Source of the DNA: Candidatus Luteimonas excrementigallinarum
Lineage (GTDB): Bacteria; Pseudomonadota; Gammaproteobacteria; Xanthomonadales; Xanthomonadaceae
Reading direction: 5' to 3'
Length of the DNA stretch: 22,674 nucleotides
NCBI GenBank assembly: GCA_019115725.1
Contig: DXCY01000249.1
Span: 1 to 22,674 of the forward strand
Shown: piece after piece, positions 1-6,675 of the stretch
Layout: every line of letters begins with the position of its first letter
Position numbering within the stretch: the first letter of the stretch is position 1
The notes under the pieces: generated by a model
What the model saw: only the letters and a program-made list of their open reading frames with translations
Database searches by the model: none
Told to the model about the DNA's origin: nothing
Program-made: the position numbers and the translations under genes

Positions 1-157
1 CGTCACCCAGCACGTCGCCCAGCGCGCCCTTGCCCACCGCCACCGAAATCCGCTTGCAGGCGCGCGCCACCACTTCGATCAGCAGCCGCAGCTGCGGATT
101 GATATGGCCCTCGCGCTGGGCCTCGATCAAAAACCGGGTCAGGGAGGTGTCGGACAT
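1..157 (-). CDS. fbp: Fructose-1,6-bisphosphatase class I, N-terminal part (runs off the left edge)
   Basis: The reverse strand from the ATG at 157 reads MSDTSLTRFLIEAQREGHIN and continues through LRLLIEVVARACKRISVAVGKGALGDVLGD. This is the characteristic N-terminus of class I fructose-1,6-bisphosphatase (Ser/Thr-Leu-Thr-Arg-Phe-Leu-Ile, then the helix leading to KGALG). The enzyme hydrolyses fructose 1,6-bisphosphate to fructose 6-phosphate in the cytoplasm, the committed step of gluconeogenesis. Only 52 codons are present; the catalytic and metal-binding part lies outside the window. It is divergent from ttcA, with 98 bases between the two start codons. The family assignment rests on recognition of the N-terminal sequence only. 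Confidence 0.82.
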   Translation of the reverse strand, partial: MSDTSLTRFLIEAQREGHINPQLRLLIEVVARACKRISVAVGKGALGDVLGD

Positions 158-243
158 GGCAGGCGGGGCCCTTGGCGTTGGATGGACCCCTATTGTCGCC
201 TTTCCCGGCGCCAAAAGCGCCCGGCCGCCACCGGCGCTGCCGC

Positions 244-249
244 TACAAT
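244..249 (+). promoter_or_regulatory. Candidate -10 box of ttcA (possible leaderless start)
   Basis: TACAAT lies exactly 6 nt before the ttcA ATG at 256, so a normal +1 would fall on or beside the A of the ATG. No Shine-Dalgarno sequence precedes the ATG. No good -35 hexamer is visible at 16-18 nt upstream, so this rests on the -10 match and spacing alone. Confidence 0.35.
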
Positions 250-255
250 GGCCAC

Positions 256-1110
256 ATGAGCACCGTCATCCCCCTGCCCGAACCGGTTATGCCGCGCCGC
301 GCCGGCGACCCGCTGGCCGAACGCCGCGAACTGGACCGGCTCGGCCGCCGCCTGCGCCACCAGGCCGGCCGGGCGATCGCCGATTACGGCATGATCAGCG
401 ACGGCGACCGGGTGATGGTGTGCCTGTCGGGCGGCAAGGACAGTTACACCCTGCTGGATATCCTGCTGCAGCTGCAGAAGAAGGCCCCGGTCGATTTCTC
501 GCTGATCGCGGTGAACCTGGACCAGAAGCAGCCCGGGTTCCCGGAGCACATCCTGCCCGACTACCTGCGCTCGCTGGGCGTTGATTTCCACATCATCGAG
601 CAGGACACCTATTCGGTGGTGTCGCGGGTGGTGCCGGAGGGCAAGACCATGTGCTCGCTGTGTTCGCGCCTGCGCCGCGGCGCGCTCTACACCTGGGCCG
701 CGGAAAACGGCATCACCAGGATCGCACTCGGCCACCACCGCGAGGACATGGTGGCCACGTTCTTCCTCAACCTGTTCTTCCACGCCAAGCTCAGCGGCAT
801 GCCGCCCAAGCTGCTGTCCGATGACGGCCGCCACGTGGTGATCCGGCCGCTGGCCTACGCCGCCGAGCCGGATATCGTTGAATACGCGCGGCTCAGGCAG
901 TTCCCGATCATTCCCTGCAACCTGTGTGGCTCGCAGGAGAACCTGCAGCGCAAGCAGGTGCAGCGGATGATGGCCGAGTGGGAACGCGAGACGCCGGGCC
1001 GGATCGAAACCATCGCCCGCTCCCTGGCCGATGTCCGGCCCTCGCAGCTGGCCGATCCGAAGCTGTTTGATTTCATGGGTCTCATCCCAGGCGACGCCAA
1101 GCCGCTCTGA
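256..1110 (+). CDS. ttcA: tRNA 2-thiocytidine(32) synthetase TtcA
   Basis: This 284-residue cytoplasmic enzyme of the PP-loop (adenine alpha-hydrolase) superfamily adenylates and then thiolates cytidine 32 of certain tRNAs, using an Fe-S cluster. The ATP-binding PP-loop SGGKDS is at residues 58-63. Cysteine pairs typical of TtcA are at C133/C136 (CSLCSR) and C221/C224 (CNLCGSQ), from which the cluster ligands are drawn. The GHHREDM segment at about 159-165 is also characteristic. I chose the ATG at 256, giving MSTVIPLPEP, because it matches family length; an in-frame upstream start would add 28 residues of low-complexity sequence. Divergent from fbp. No terminator is evident between it and rdgC (85-base gap). 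Confidence 0.95.
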   Translation: MSTVIPLPEPVMPRRAGDPLAERRELDRLGRRLRHQAGRAIADYGMISDGDRVMVCLSGGKDSYTLLDILLQLQKKAPVDFSLIAVNLDQKQPGFPEHILPDYLRSLGVDFHIIEQDTYSVVSRVVPEGKTMCSLCSRLRRGALYTWAAENGITRIALGHHREDMVATFFLNLFFHAKLSGMPPKLLSDDGRHVVIRPLAYAAEPDIVEYARLRQFPIIPCNLCGSQENLQRKQVQRMMAEWERETPGRIETIARSLADVRPSQLADPKLFDFMGLIPGDAKPL

Positions 1111-1195
1111 TACCCCCCTACGCCCACCGTACTGCTGCGCCCATGCAGGTGCGCAACCGGCGGGCCTTCCTGCAACTGCCAACAACGGTCCCCGA

Positions 1196-2101
1196 ATGTT
1201 CTTTCGCAACCTCACCCTGTTCCGCTTCGCTCCCACCCTGGATCTGTCGCACCTGGACGAAGGCCTGGCCGAGACCACGCTCAAGCCGGTCGGACCGCTG
1301 GAGCTGTCCTCGCGCGGCTTCATCTCCCCCTTCGGCCGCGATGCCGAGGCCCTGTCGCACCGTATCGGCGATGCGCTGTGGCTGACCGTGGGCAACGAGG
1401 ACCGGCTGCTGCCGGGCGCGGTGGTCAACGACCTGCTGGCGCGCAAGCTGGCCGAAATGGAGGAGCGCGAAGGCCGCAAGCCGGGCGGGCGCCTGCGCAA
1501 GCAGATGAAGGACGAACTGGTGCAGGAGCTGCTGCCGCGCGCTTTCGTGCGCCCCGGCCGCACCGATGCGCTGCTGGACCTGGAGCACGGGGTCTGCGCC
1601 ATCGACACCTCCAGCCGCAAGAGCGCGGAAACCGTGGTGTCGGAGATCCGCCGCGCGCTGGGCAGCTTCCCGGCCCTGCCGCTCAATGCCGAGGTGTCGC
1701 CGCGGGCGGTGCTGACCGGATGGATCGCGGGCGATCCGCTGCCCGAGGGGCTGTCGCTGGGCGAGGAGTGCGAGCTGAAGGATGGCGACGACCACGGCGC
1801 GATCGTGCGCTGCCAGCGCCAGGAGCTGCAGTCGGATGAGATCACCCGGCACCTGGAGTCGGGCAAGCAGGTGACCAAGCTGGCGCTGACGCTCGACGAT
1901 CACGTGTCGTTCGTACTCGGCGAGGATCTGGTGATCCGCAAGTGGAAGTTCCTGGAGGGCGCGGTGGACCAGCTGGAAGCCAGCGATCCGGACGATATCC
2001 GCGCCGAGCTTGATGCCCGTTTCGCGCTGATGAGCGGTGAGTTCCGGCGCCTGTTCTCGATCCTGGAGCCGGCGCTGAAGCTGTCACGTGCCGACGGCTG
2101 A
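1196..2101 (+). CDS. rdgC: Recombination-associated protein RdgC
   Basis: The 301-residue product starts MFFRNLTLFRFAPTLDLSHL, the conserved N-terminus of RdgC, and its length equals that of the family (about 300). RdgC forms a ring-shaped dimer that binds double-stranded DNA without strong sequence preference and modulates RecA filament activity during recombination and fork repair. Internal family features include the FISPFG segment at about residue 42 and the AIDTSSRKSAETVVSEIRRALGS stretch near the middle. The ATG at 1196 is chosen because it gives the conserved start; no clear ribosome-binding site precedes it. It is followed almost immediately by the metallohydrolase gene, suggesting co-transcription. 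Confidence 0.95.
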   Translation: MFFRNLTLFRFAPTLDLSHLDEGLAETTLKPVGPLELSSRGFISPFGRDAEALSHRIGDALWLTVGNEDRLLPGAVVNDLLARKLAEMEEREGRKPGGRLRKQMKDELVQELLPRAFVRPGRTDALLDLEHGVCAIDTSSRKSAETVVSEIRRALGSFPALPLNAEVSPRAVLTGWIAGDPLPEGLSLGEECELKDGDDHGAIVRCQRQELQSDEITRHLESGKQVTKLALTLDDHVSFVLGEDLVIRKWKFLEGAVDQLEASDPDDIRAELDARFALMSGEFRRLFSILEPALKLSRADG

Positions 2102-2105
2102 GCCG

Positions 2106-2885
2106 ATGCGCCGCCTGCTGACAGCGCGTCCACGCCGGATCGAACGTGACGTCATGCAGGTGCCGCTGGAAGACGGCGGCGATATCGAGATCCTGCGGGT
2201 GCGGGATCCGCGCGCACGGCGGATCCGCCTCAGCGTGGGTGATCGCGGAGCCCGGCTGACGCTGCCGCCGCGCGCCAGCCTGGCCGCCGGTGAGCGCTTC
2301 GTTCTTGAGCATCGCGCCTGGCTGGTGGAACAGCTGGGCAGGCATGCGGCGCCGCATATCGAGCCGCTGGTGCCGGGGCAGGAGGCGTACCTGCCGCTGC
2401 GCGGCGCGCTGCTGCCGCTGCGCTGGCGACCGGCCCGCTTCACCCGGCTGGTCCAGGAGGACGCGGGGCTGGTAATGGAGCATCCTGCCAGCGCCGGGCA
2501 TGCCGCGTTTTCCCGCGCCGTGCGCGAGTTCTACGAGGCCGCGGCCCGTGCCGATATCGGTCGCTGGCTGCCGCGCTATCTGCCCGGCCTGCCGGCCGCG
2601 CCCAGCCGGATCAGGCTGCGGCAGATGTCATCGCAGTGGGGGTCGCTGGCGCCGGGCGGGGCGATGTCGCTGGATCTGTCGCTGGTGCTGGGCGATCCGG
2701 AGGCGTTCGAGTATGTGCTGGTGCACGAGCTGTGCCACCTGATCCACGCCAATCATTCACCGGCGTTCTGGCATGAGGTGGAACTGCGCTGCCCGCACTG
2801 GCGCCGGCACCGGGACTACTTCCGCGCCGAGGGCGCGCGCCTGAAAGGCACCCTGCGCGCCCTGCTGTCCGTGTCGGGGGCGTAG
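2106..2885 (+). CDS. YgjP-type (DUF45/WLM-like) metal-dependent hydrolase
   Basis: This 259-residue cytoplasmic protein carries a zincin motif HELCH with H207, E208 and H211, followed by HANHSPAFW, the pattern of the YgjP/DUF45 family (related to SprT and M48 metallopeptidases). The N-terminal half (IRLSV, RLTLPPRASLAAGE) forms the beta-rich part typical of the family. The biological substrate is not known. The ATG at 2106 lies 4 bases after the rdgC stop; an alternative GTG at 2088 would overlap rdgC by 14 bases and add six residues. The last three codons (Ser-Gly-Ala) and the TAG stop lie inside a GTAG palindrome, so the C-terminus has been set by that repeat. Family call is firm, function unknown. 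Confidence 0.85.
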   Translation: MRRLLTARPRRIERDVMQVPLEDGGDIEILRVRDPRARRIRLSVGDRGARLTLPPRASLAAGERFVLEHRAWLVEQLGRHAAPHIEPLVPGQEAYLPLRGALLPLRWRPARFTRLVQEDAGLVMEHPASAGHAAFSRAVREFYEAAARADIGRWLPRYLPGLPAAPSRIRLRQMSSQWGSLAPGGAMSLDLSLVLGDPEAFEYVLVHELCHLIHANHSPAFWHEVELRCPHWRRHRDYFRAEGARLKGTLRALLSVSGA

Positions 2886-2941
2886 CCCCGACCTACCTTG
2901 TCCTGCACTGCACACCCGTAGGTCGGGGCTACGCCCCCGAC
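2873..2941. repeat. Head-to-head pair of GTAG-headed REP-like palindromes
   Basis: Two 24-base copies of the same sequence lie in opposite orientation at 2873-2896 (minus reading) and 2918-2941 (plus reading), identical and separated by 21 bases. Each starts with GTAG, followed by a short stem in which GTCGGGG pairs with CCCCGAC around a small loop. The pair can also fold as one long 24-bp stem. A GTAG head with a short stem-loop resembles the SMAG/GTAG REP elements described in Stenotrophomonas and relatives, which are linked to RAYT transposases; no RAYT gene is in this window. The pair lies between the convergent YgjP-like and alpha/beta hydrolase genes, where it could act as a two-way transcription stop. 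It overlaps the end of the upstream gene. Confidence 0.8.
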
Positions 2942-2977
2942 GCCCCGCAATGCCCTCTTCCGGGCCGGCGCGGCGGC

Positions 2978-3820
2978 TCAACCCCTCAGGAAATCCCCGA
3001 TCGCGGCGGCCACATCGGCCGGCTGTTCCATGTGCAGGTGATGACCACCCGGGAGCACCACCAGCTCGCCCTGCGGCAGCAGCCGGGCGCGGCGGCTGCG
3101 GTCGGGTTCGGGCAGGTAGGGCTGCGGCGGGTCGGCGTAGATCACCCGGGTTGGGCAGGTGATGCCGGCAATCAGGTCATCCACCTGCGCGGGCGTCATC
3201 CGCACCATGGTCGGCAGGGTCAGGCGCGGGTCGCTGCTCCAGCTGAAGCCGCCCTCCACCCTGCGCAGGCCGCGTTCGACCAGCAGCCGGGCGCTGGCCT
3301 CGCCAAGGGCATTGGCCGCCATGCGCGCGCGCACCGCGGGCGCGGGATCGGCAAACACCCGCAGCTGCTTGTCATTGAGCTTGCGGTTGGCGGCCACCGC
3401 TTCCCGCAGGCGCACTGTGGTCCGCCCGGCCGGTTCCGGCAGCGCACCGAGGGCTTCGATGGCCACCAGCCGCTCGATCCGGTCCGGACACCCCGCCGCC
3501 ACCAGGCTGGCGATGCCGGCGCCCATCGAGTGACCGAGCAGCGAGAAGCGCTCCCAGCCCAGCGCGTCGGCAATATCCAGCACCGTGTTCACCGCGCCGG
3601 CAAAGGAATAGTCCGCGCCCTGGCCAAGGTGGAAGCTGCGCCCGTGGCCGGGCAGATCCGGGGCCACCAGATCCACGCCCTCAAGGTGGGCGGCCAGCGG
3701 CACGAAGCTGGCCGCGTTGTCGAGCCAGCCGTGCAGGGCCAGCACGCGGCGGGCACCGGCCGTGCCGCTGCGCAGGCCGGCGACGGTGCCGCCGGCGATC
3801 TGCAGGGAAAACGCTTCCAT
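2978..3820 (-). CDS. Alpha/beta-fold hydrolase
   Basis: The 280-residue protein has the alpha/beta hydrolase layout. An HGW oxyanion segment is at residues 30-32 and the DLPGHGRS turn at about 55-62. The nucleophile elbow GHSMG contains S98, and the terminal LPGGHHLHMEQP segment near 256-267 supplies the catalytic histidine. No signal peptide or membrane segment is seen, so it is probably cytoplasmic. The substrate cannot be read from the sequence. The start codon shares one base with the hemH stop (TGATG on the minus strand), so translation is probably coupled to ferrochelatase. The gene ends 36 bases before the palindrome pair that separates it from the convergent metallohydrolase gene. Confidence 0.87.
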   Translation of the reverse strand: MEAFSLQIAGGTVAGLRSGTAGARRVLALHGWLDNAASFVPLAAHLEGVDLVAPDLPGHGRSFHLGQGADYSFAGAVNTVLDIADALGWERFSLLGHSMGAGIASLVAAGCPDRIERLVAIEALGALPEPAGRTTVRLREAVAANRKLNDKQLRVFADPAPAVRARMAANALGEASARLLVERGLRRVEGGFSWSSDPRLTLPTMVRMTPAQVDDLIAGITCPTRVIYADPPQPYLPEPDRSRRARLLPQGELVVLPGGHHLHMEQPADVAAAIGDFLRG

Positions 3821-4833
3821 CAGGCCCAGGCGGCCAGTTCGCGCCGGGCCAGGTCGGCCAGCAGGTCGGCGTGGGCCGGTGAATCATTCAGGCACGGAAC
3901 GTAGTTCAGCACCTCGCCGCCGTGCTCGCGGAACAGTTCGGCGTTCTCGATCGAGATTTCCTCCAGGGTTTCCAGGCAGTCGACCGCGAACCCCGGGCAG
4001 ACCACGTCGATCCGCTTCACGCCCTCGCGCGCCAGCTGTTCGATGGTGCCGGCCGTGTAGGGCTGCAGCCACTGCTCGCGCCCGAAGCGCGACTGGAAGG
4101 TCATGATCGCTTCGCCCTCGGGCAGGCCCAGTGCCGCGGCGATGGCCTCGGTACCCGCCTTGCACTGGCGCTGATAGGGATCGCCCTGGTCCACCAGGCG
4201 CTGGGGAATGCCGTGATAGGAGAACAGCAGGCGTTCGCCCCGCCCATGCTGTTCCCGATGGGCACGGATGGAGTCCGCCACCGCGGCCACCCACTGCGGG
4301 TCGACGTGGTAGTCGTGCACCACCCGCACCGCGTCGCCGCCCACGCGATTGGCCACGTCCTCCACCGAAGCGGTGGTGGTGGTCGAATACTGCGGATACA
4401 GCGGCAGCACCAGGATCCGGCGTGCACCCTGCTTGCGCAGCCGCTCGATGGCGCGGGTCAACGAGGGCTGCTGGTAGCGCATCGCCCAGTCCACCCGCAG
4501 GTCCGGCATCTTCACGGCCATCGCTTCGGCCAGGCGGCGGGTATAGACCGTCAGCGGCGACCCCTCGTCCATCCAGATCCCGGCGTACAGCCTGGCCACC
4601 CGCGGCGAGCGGAACGGCAGCACGATCAGATACAGGATCGGGTACCACAGCCACCGGGTCAGCTGGACCACGCGGCGGTCGCTGAGGAATTCGCCCAGAT
4701 AGCGGCGCACCGCGCCGGCCGTCGGCGCATCGGGCGTTCCCAGGTTGACCAGGAGCAGGGCGTCGTGCCCTTGGGAAGAAGTACCTTGCGGGTCGGCGGC
4801 GGGGGCCGCGGACGCGTGAGCTTGGTTTGTCAT
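3820..4833 (-). CDS. hemH: Ferrochelatase
   Basis: The 337-residue protein inserts Fe2+ into protoporphyrin IX, the last step of protohaem synthesis. Family signatures are LLLVNLGTPDAPT near residues 26-38, YPQYSTTT at about 146-153, LLFSYHGIP with the conserved H207, QSRFGREQWLQPYT at about 247-260, and VVCPGFAVDCLETLEEI at 277-293, with E288 the likely second active-site residue. The N-terminal 22 residues before HDALLLVNLG are Ala/Ser-rich and poorly conserved. No membrane-spanning segment is convincing, although WLWYPILYLIVLPF (61-74) may dip into the membrane surface. It is first in a two-gene unit with the alpha/beta hydrolase, with overlapping stop and start. It is divergent from the SYLF gene across a 164-base gap. 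Confidence 0.96.
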   Translation of the reverse strand: MTNQAHASAAPAADPQGTSSQGHDALLLVNLGTPDAPTAGAVRRYLGEFLSDRRVVQLTRWLWYPILYLIVLPFRSPRVARLYAGIWMDEGSPLTVYTRRLAEAMAVKMPDLRVDWAMRYQQPSLTRAIERLRKQGARRILVLPLYPQYSTTTTASVEDVANRVGGDAVRVVHDYHVDPQWVAAVADSIRAHREQHGRGERLLFSYHGIPQRLVDQGDPYQRQCKAGTEAIAAALGLPEGEAIMTFQSRFGREQWLQPYTAGTIEQLAREGVKRIDVVCPGFAVDCLETLEEISIENAELFREHGGEVLNYVPCLNDSPAHADLLADLARRELAAWA

Positions 4834-4839
4834 CGGTAT

Positions 4840-4845
4840 AGGATG
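4840..4845 (-). promoter_or_regulatory. Candidate -10 box of hemH (possible leaderless start)
   Basis: On the minus strand CATCCT ends exactly 6 nt before the hemH ATG at 4833, the same spacing as the candidate boxes before ttcA and tamA. An overlapping TATACC one base from the ATG is too close to serve a transcript that contains the start codon. No Shine-Dalgarno sequence precedes the ATG. No clear -35 is seen. Confidence 0.25.
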
Positions 4846-4997
4846 ACAGGCGGCAATGCCGGCTGTCAGCGCCCTGACTGCGACAGTCGGTTCCGTCCGT
4901 AGGGCTCATTGCCGATTCATGCCACCACCCCTAGCCTGAACTTGAACCGCCCGGCGCGGTCTTTTCCGTATCCCGCCCGAATTTCCGGAGTCTTTCA

Positions 4998-5897
4998 ATG
5001 TCCGTGTCCCGCCGCTCCAGCCTGCGCCTGCTGCTGCCCATCGCCCTTGCCGCATCGCTGGCGGTCACTTCCCTGGCCAACGCCGGCCAGCGGGAAGACG
5101 TGCGCGCGCACAACGCGGTCCGCGTGCTCGCCGAGATCCAGGAGATCCCGGAAAGCGCCATTCCCAACAAGCTGCTCGACGAGGCCCGTGCGATCGTGGT
5201 GGTGCCCGATACGGTCAAGGCCGGGTTGGTGATCGGCGGCCGCCGCGGCCATGGGCTGATCGCGGTCAAGAGCCCGGATGGCACCTGGTCGCAGCCCGCC
5301 TTCGTGACCCTGACCGGCGGCAGCATCGGCCTGCAGGCGGGCGTGCAGTCGGCCGATATCGTGATGGTGTTCCGCAACGACCGCAGCCTGGACAGCATCG
5401 TCAACGGCAAGCTGACCCTGGGCGCCGATGCCGGCGTGGCCGCGGGCCCGCTGGGCCGCAATGCCTCCACCGCGACCGACGGCCAGCTGAAGGCCGAGAT
5501 CTGGTCGTGGTCGCGCGCCCGTGGCCTGTTCGCGGGCATCGCCCTGGACGGCGCCGTGCTGAGCATCGATGACCGCGCCAACCAGGCCGTCTACGGTCGC
5601 GGCACCACGCCGCGGATGATCTTCGAGGGCCGCGCCGGGAACCCGCCGTCCACCGCCGTGGTTGATTTCCGCGACCGCCTGGAGGAAGCCACCGCCCTGG
5701 CCCGCGCCGAGCGCGGCACCGGCCCGGCGGTCGATACCGCGGTTGGCGCCGCCGTAGCCACCCAGCCGTCGCCGGCAACGGACAGCGGCGCGGAAAGCCT
5801 GCCGCTGCCGCTCCCGGACACCGAAGCCCAGCCGCAGCCGTTCGAACCGGTGGGCGAAGGCGAGATCCGCGTCGAACCGCTGGGCGACGACATCTGA
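4998..5897 (+). CDS. Exported SYLF-domain (Ysc84-like) lipid-binding protein
   Basis: The 299-residue product has a Sec signal peptide (two arginines, hydrophobic core LLLPIALAASLAVTSLA, likely cleavage after ANA at residue 29). The mature part matches the SYLF/Ysc84 domain: DEARAIVVVPDTVKAGLVIGGRRGHGLIAVK, then GSIGLQAGVQSADIVMVFRN, then GADAGVAAGPLGR and SWSRARGLFAGIALDGA. This domain binds phosphoinositides in eukaryotes; in bacteria it is found in periplasmic or envelope proteins of unclear role. The C-terminal 70 residues are Pro/Ala/Glu-rich and probably unstructured. A GGAG at 4987-4990 is well placed before the ATG at 4998. It lies upstream of tatA on the same strand with an 88-base gap, but has its own divergent promoter region with hemH. 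Confidence 0.88.
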   Translation: MSVSRRSSLRLLLPIALAASLAVTSLANAGQREDVRAHNAVRVLAEIQEIPESAIPNKLLDEARAIVVVPDTVKAGLVIGGRRGHGLIAVKSPDGTWSQPAFVTLTGGSIGLQAGVQSADIVMVFRNDRSLDSIVNGKLTLGADAGVAAGPLGRNASTATDGQLKAEIWSWSRARGLFAGIALDGAVLSIDDRANQAVYGRGTTPRMIFEGRAGNPPSTAVVDFRDRLEEATALARAERGTGPAVDTAVGAAVATQPSPATDSGAESLPLPLPDTEAQPQPFEPVGEGEIRVEPLGDDI

Positions 5898-5942
5898 ACA
5901 GGGCTGCCCGCGCCGTCCACGCCAAAAGCAGGGCGGCTGCGG

Positions 5943-5948
5943 TATCCT
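5943..5948 (+). promoter_or_regulatory. Candidate -10 box for the tatABC operon
   Basis: TATCCT sits in the nonamer GGTATCCTG, which recurs in front of tamA at 19182-19190. Here it is 37 nt before the tatA ATG, giving a leader of about 30 nt. No matching -35 hexamer was found at the usual spacing, so the call is tentative. Confidence 0.3.
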
Positions 5949-5985
5949 GACCCCTCCGACCACTCTGGAATTTCGACCACAGCTT

Positions 5986-6216
5986 ATGGGCACTTTCAGC
6001 ATCTGGCATTGGATCATCGTGCTGGTGGTCGTGCTTCTCGTTTTCGGCACCAAGCGCCTGCGCGGCGCCGGCCGTGATCTGGGCGAGGCGATCAAGGGCT
6101 TCAAGAAGGGCATGCACGACGCCGACGAAGACACCCCGCCGGCCCGGCTCGAGGACCAGCAGCGGGAGACCGACTCCCAGCGGGACACGCAGCAGAACGA
6201 AAACGCGCGGCGCTGA
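5986..6216 (+). CDS. tatA: Sec-independent protein translocase subunit TatA
   Basis: The 76-residue protein has the TatA plan. A short N-terminal membrane helix (WHWIIVLVVVLLVFG, residues 7-21) is followed by the FGTKRL hinge and an amphipathic helix with the conserved DLGEAIKGFKKGM (about 32-44). A charged, disordered tail ends NENARR. TatA oligomers form or weaken the membrane for passage of folded proteins with twin-arginine signal peptides, driven by the proton gradient. Length is within the family range. It is first in the order tatA-tatB-tatC, with 24 bases to tatB. Confidence 0.96.
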   Translation: MGTFSIWHWIIVLVVVLLVFGTKRLRGAGRDLGEAIKGFKKGMHDADEDTPPARLEDQQRETDSQRDTQQNENARR

Positions 6217-6240
6217 CGCCGCGCGCGCGGCAGCTGCGAC

Positions 6241-6675
6241 ATGTTTGATCTTGGATTCTCCGAGCTGGTGGTCATCGCGCTGGTCGCGCTGATCGTGCTC
6301 GGTCCCGAACGCCTGCCCAAGGCCGCGCGGTTTGCCGGTCTGTGGATCCGGCGTGCCCGGGCGCAGTGGTATTCGGTGCGCAGCGAGCTGGAACGCGAAC
6401 TGGCCGCCGAAGAGCTCAAGCGCAGCCTGGATGACGCCAAGCAGGCCGTACGCAGCACCGAGGAATCAATGCGCAGCACCGGCGAAGACCTGCGCCGCGA
6501 GCTGGGCACGATCGAAAACACGGTCCGCGATACGGCCCGCGATGCCGGCGATGCGCTGCAGCCGCAGCCGCAGCCCGAAGTGAAGGCCATCGAGGGCCAG
6601 GTGGACAACGCCGATGCCGGCAGGGCCCTGCCGGACCGTACCGGCGCGGAGGATAGCGATGGCCACGCCCGCTGA
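6241..6675 (+). CDS. tatB: Sec-independent protein translocase subunit TatB
   Basis: The 144-residue protein starts MFDLGFSELVVIALVALIVLGPERLPKAAR, the TatB signature: conserved E8 in the membrane helix (residues 6-20), then GPERLP at the hinge. A long amphipathic, probably helical region rich in Arg and Glu (RARAQWYSVRSELERELAAEELKRSL) follows, then a variable tail. TatB pairs with TatC to form the twin-arginine signal receptor in the inner membrane. The tail overlaps the tatC start by 17 bases, which fits translational coupling and a fixed TatB:TatC ratio. Confidence 0.96.
   Translation: MFDLGFSELVVIALVALIVLGPERLPKAARFAGLWIRRARAQWYSVRSELERELAAEELKRSLDDAKQAVRSTEESMRSTGEDLRRELGTIENTVRDTARDAGDALQPQPQPEVKAIEGQVDNADAGRALPDRTGAEDSDGHAR

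Noticed and set aside
190..1878. Long minus-strand open frame (562 codons) across ttcA and rdgC
   Set aside because: It spans two well-identified genes and their gap, with Ser/Arg-rich and low-complexity content; a GC-driven artefact.
2088..2105. GTG start at 2088 for the YgjP-like gene
   Set aside because: Possible, as it gives only a 14-base overlap with rdgC, but the ATG at 2106 is equally placed and needs no rare start. Left as an alternative.
4942..4974. TTGAAC as a -35 box for the SYLF gene
   Set aside because: No acceptable -10 at 16-18 nt spacing; the nearest TATCCC is 21 nt away.
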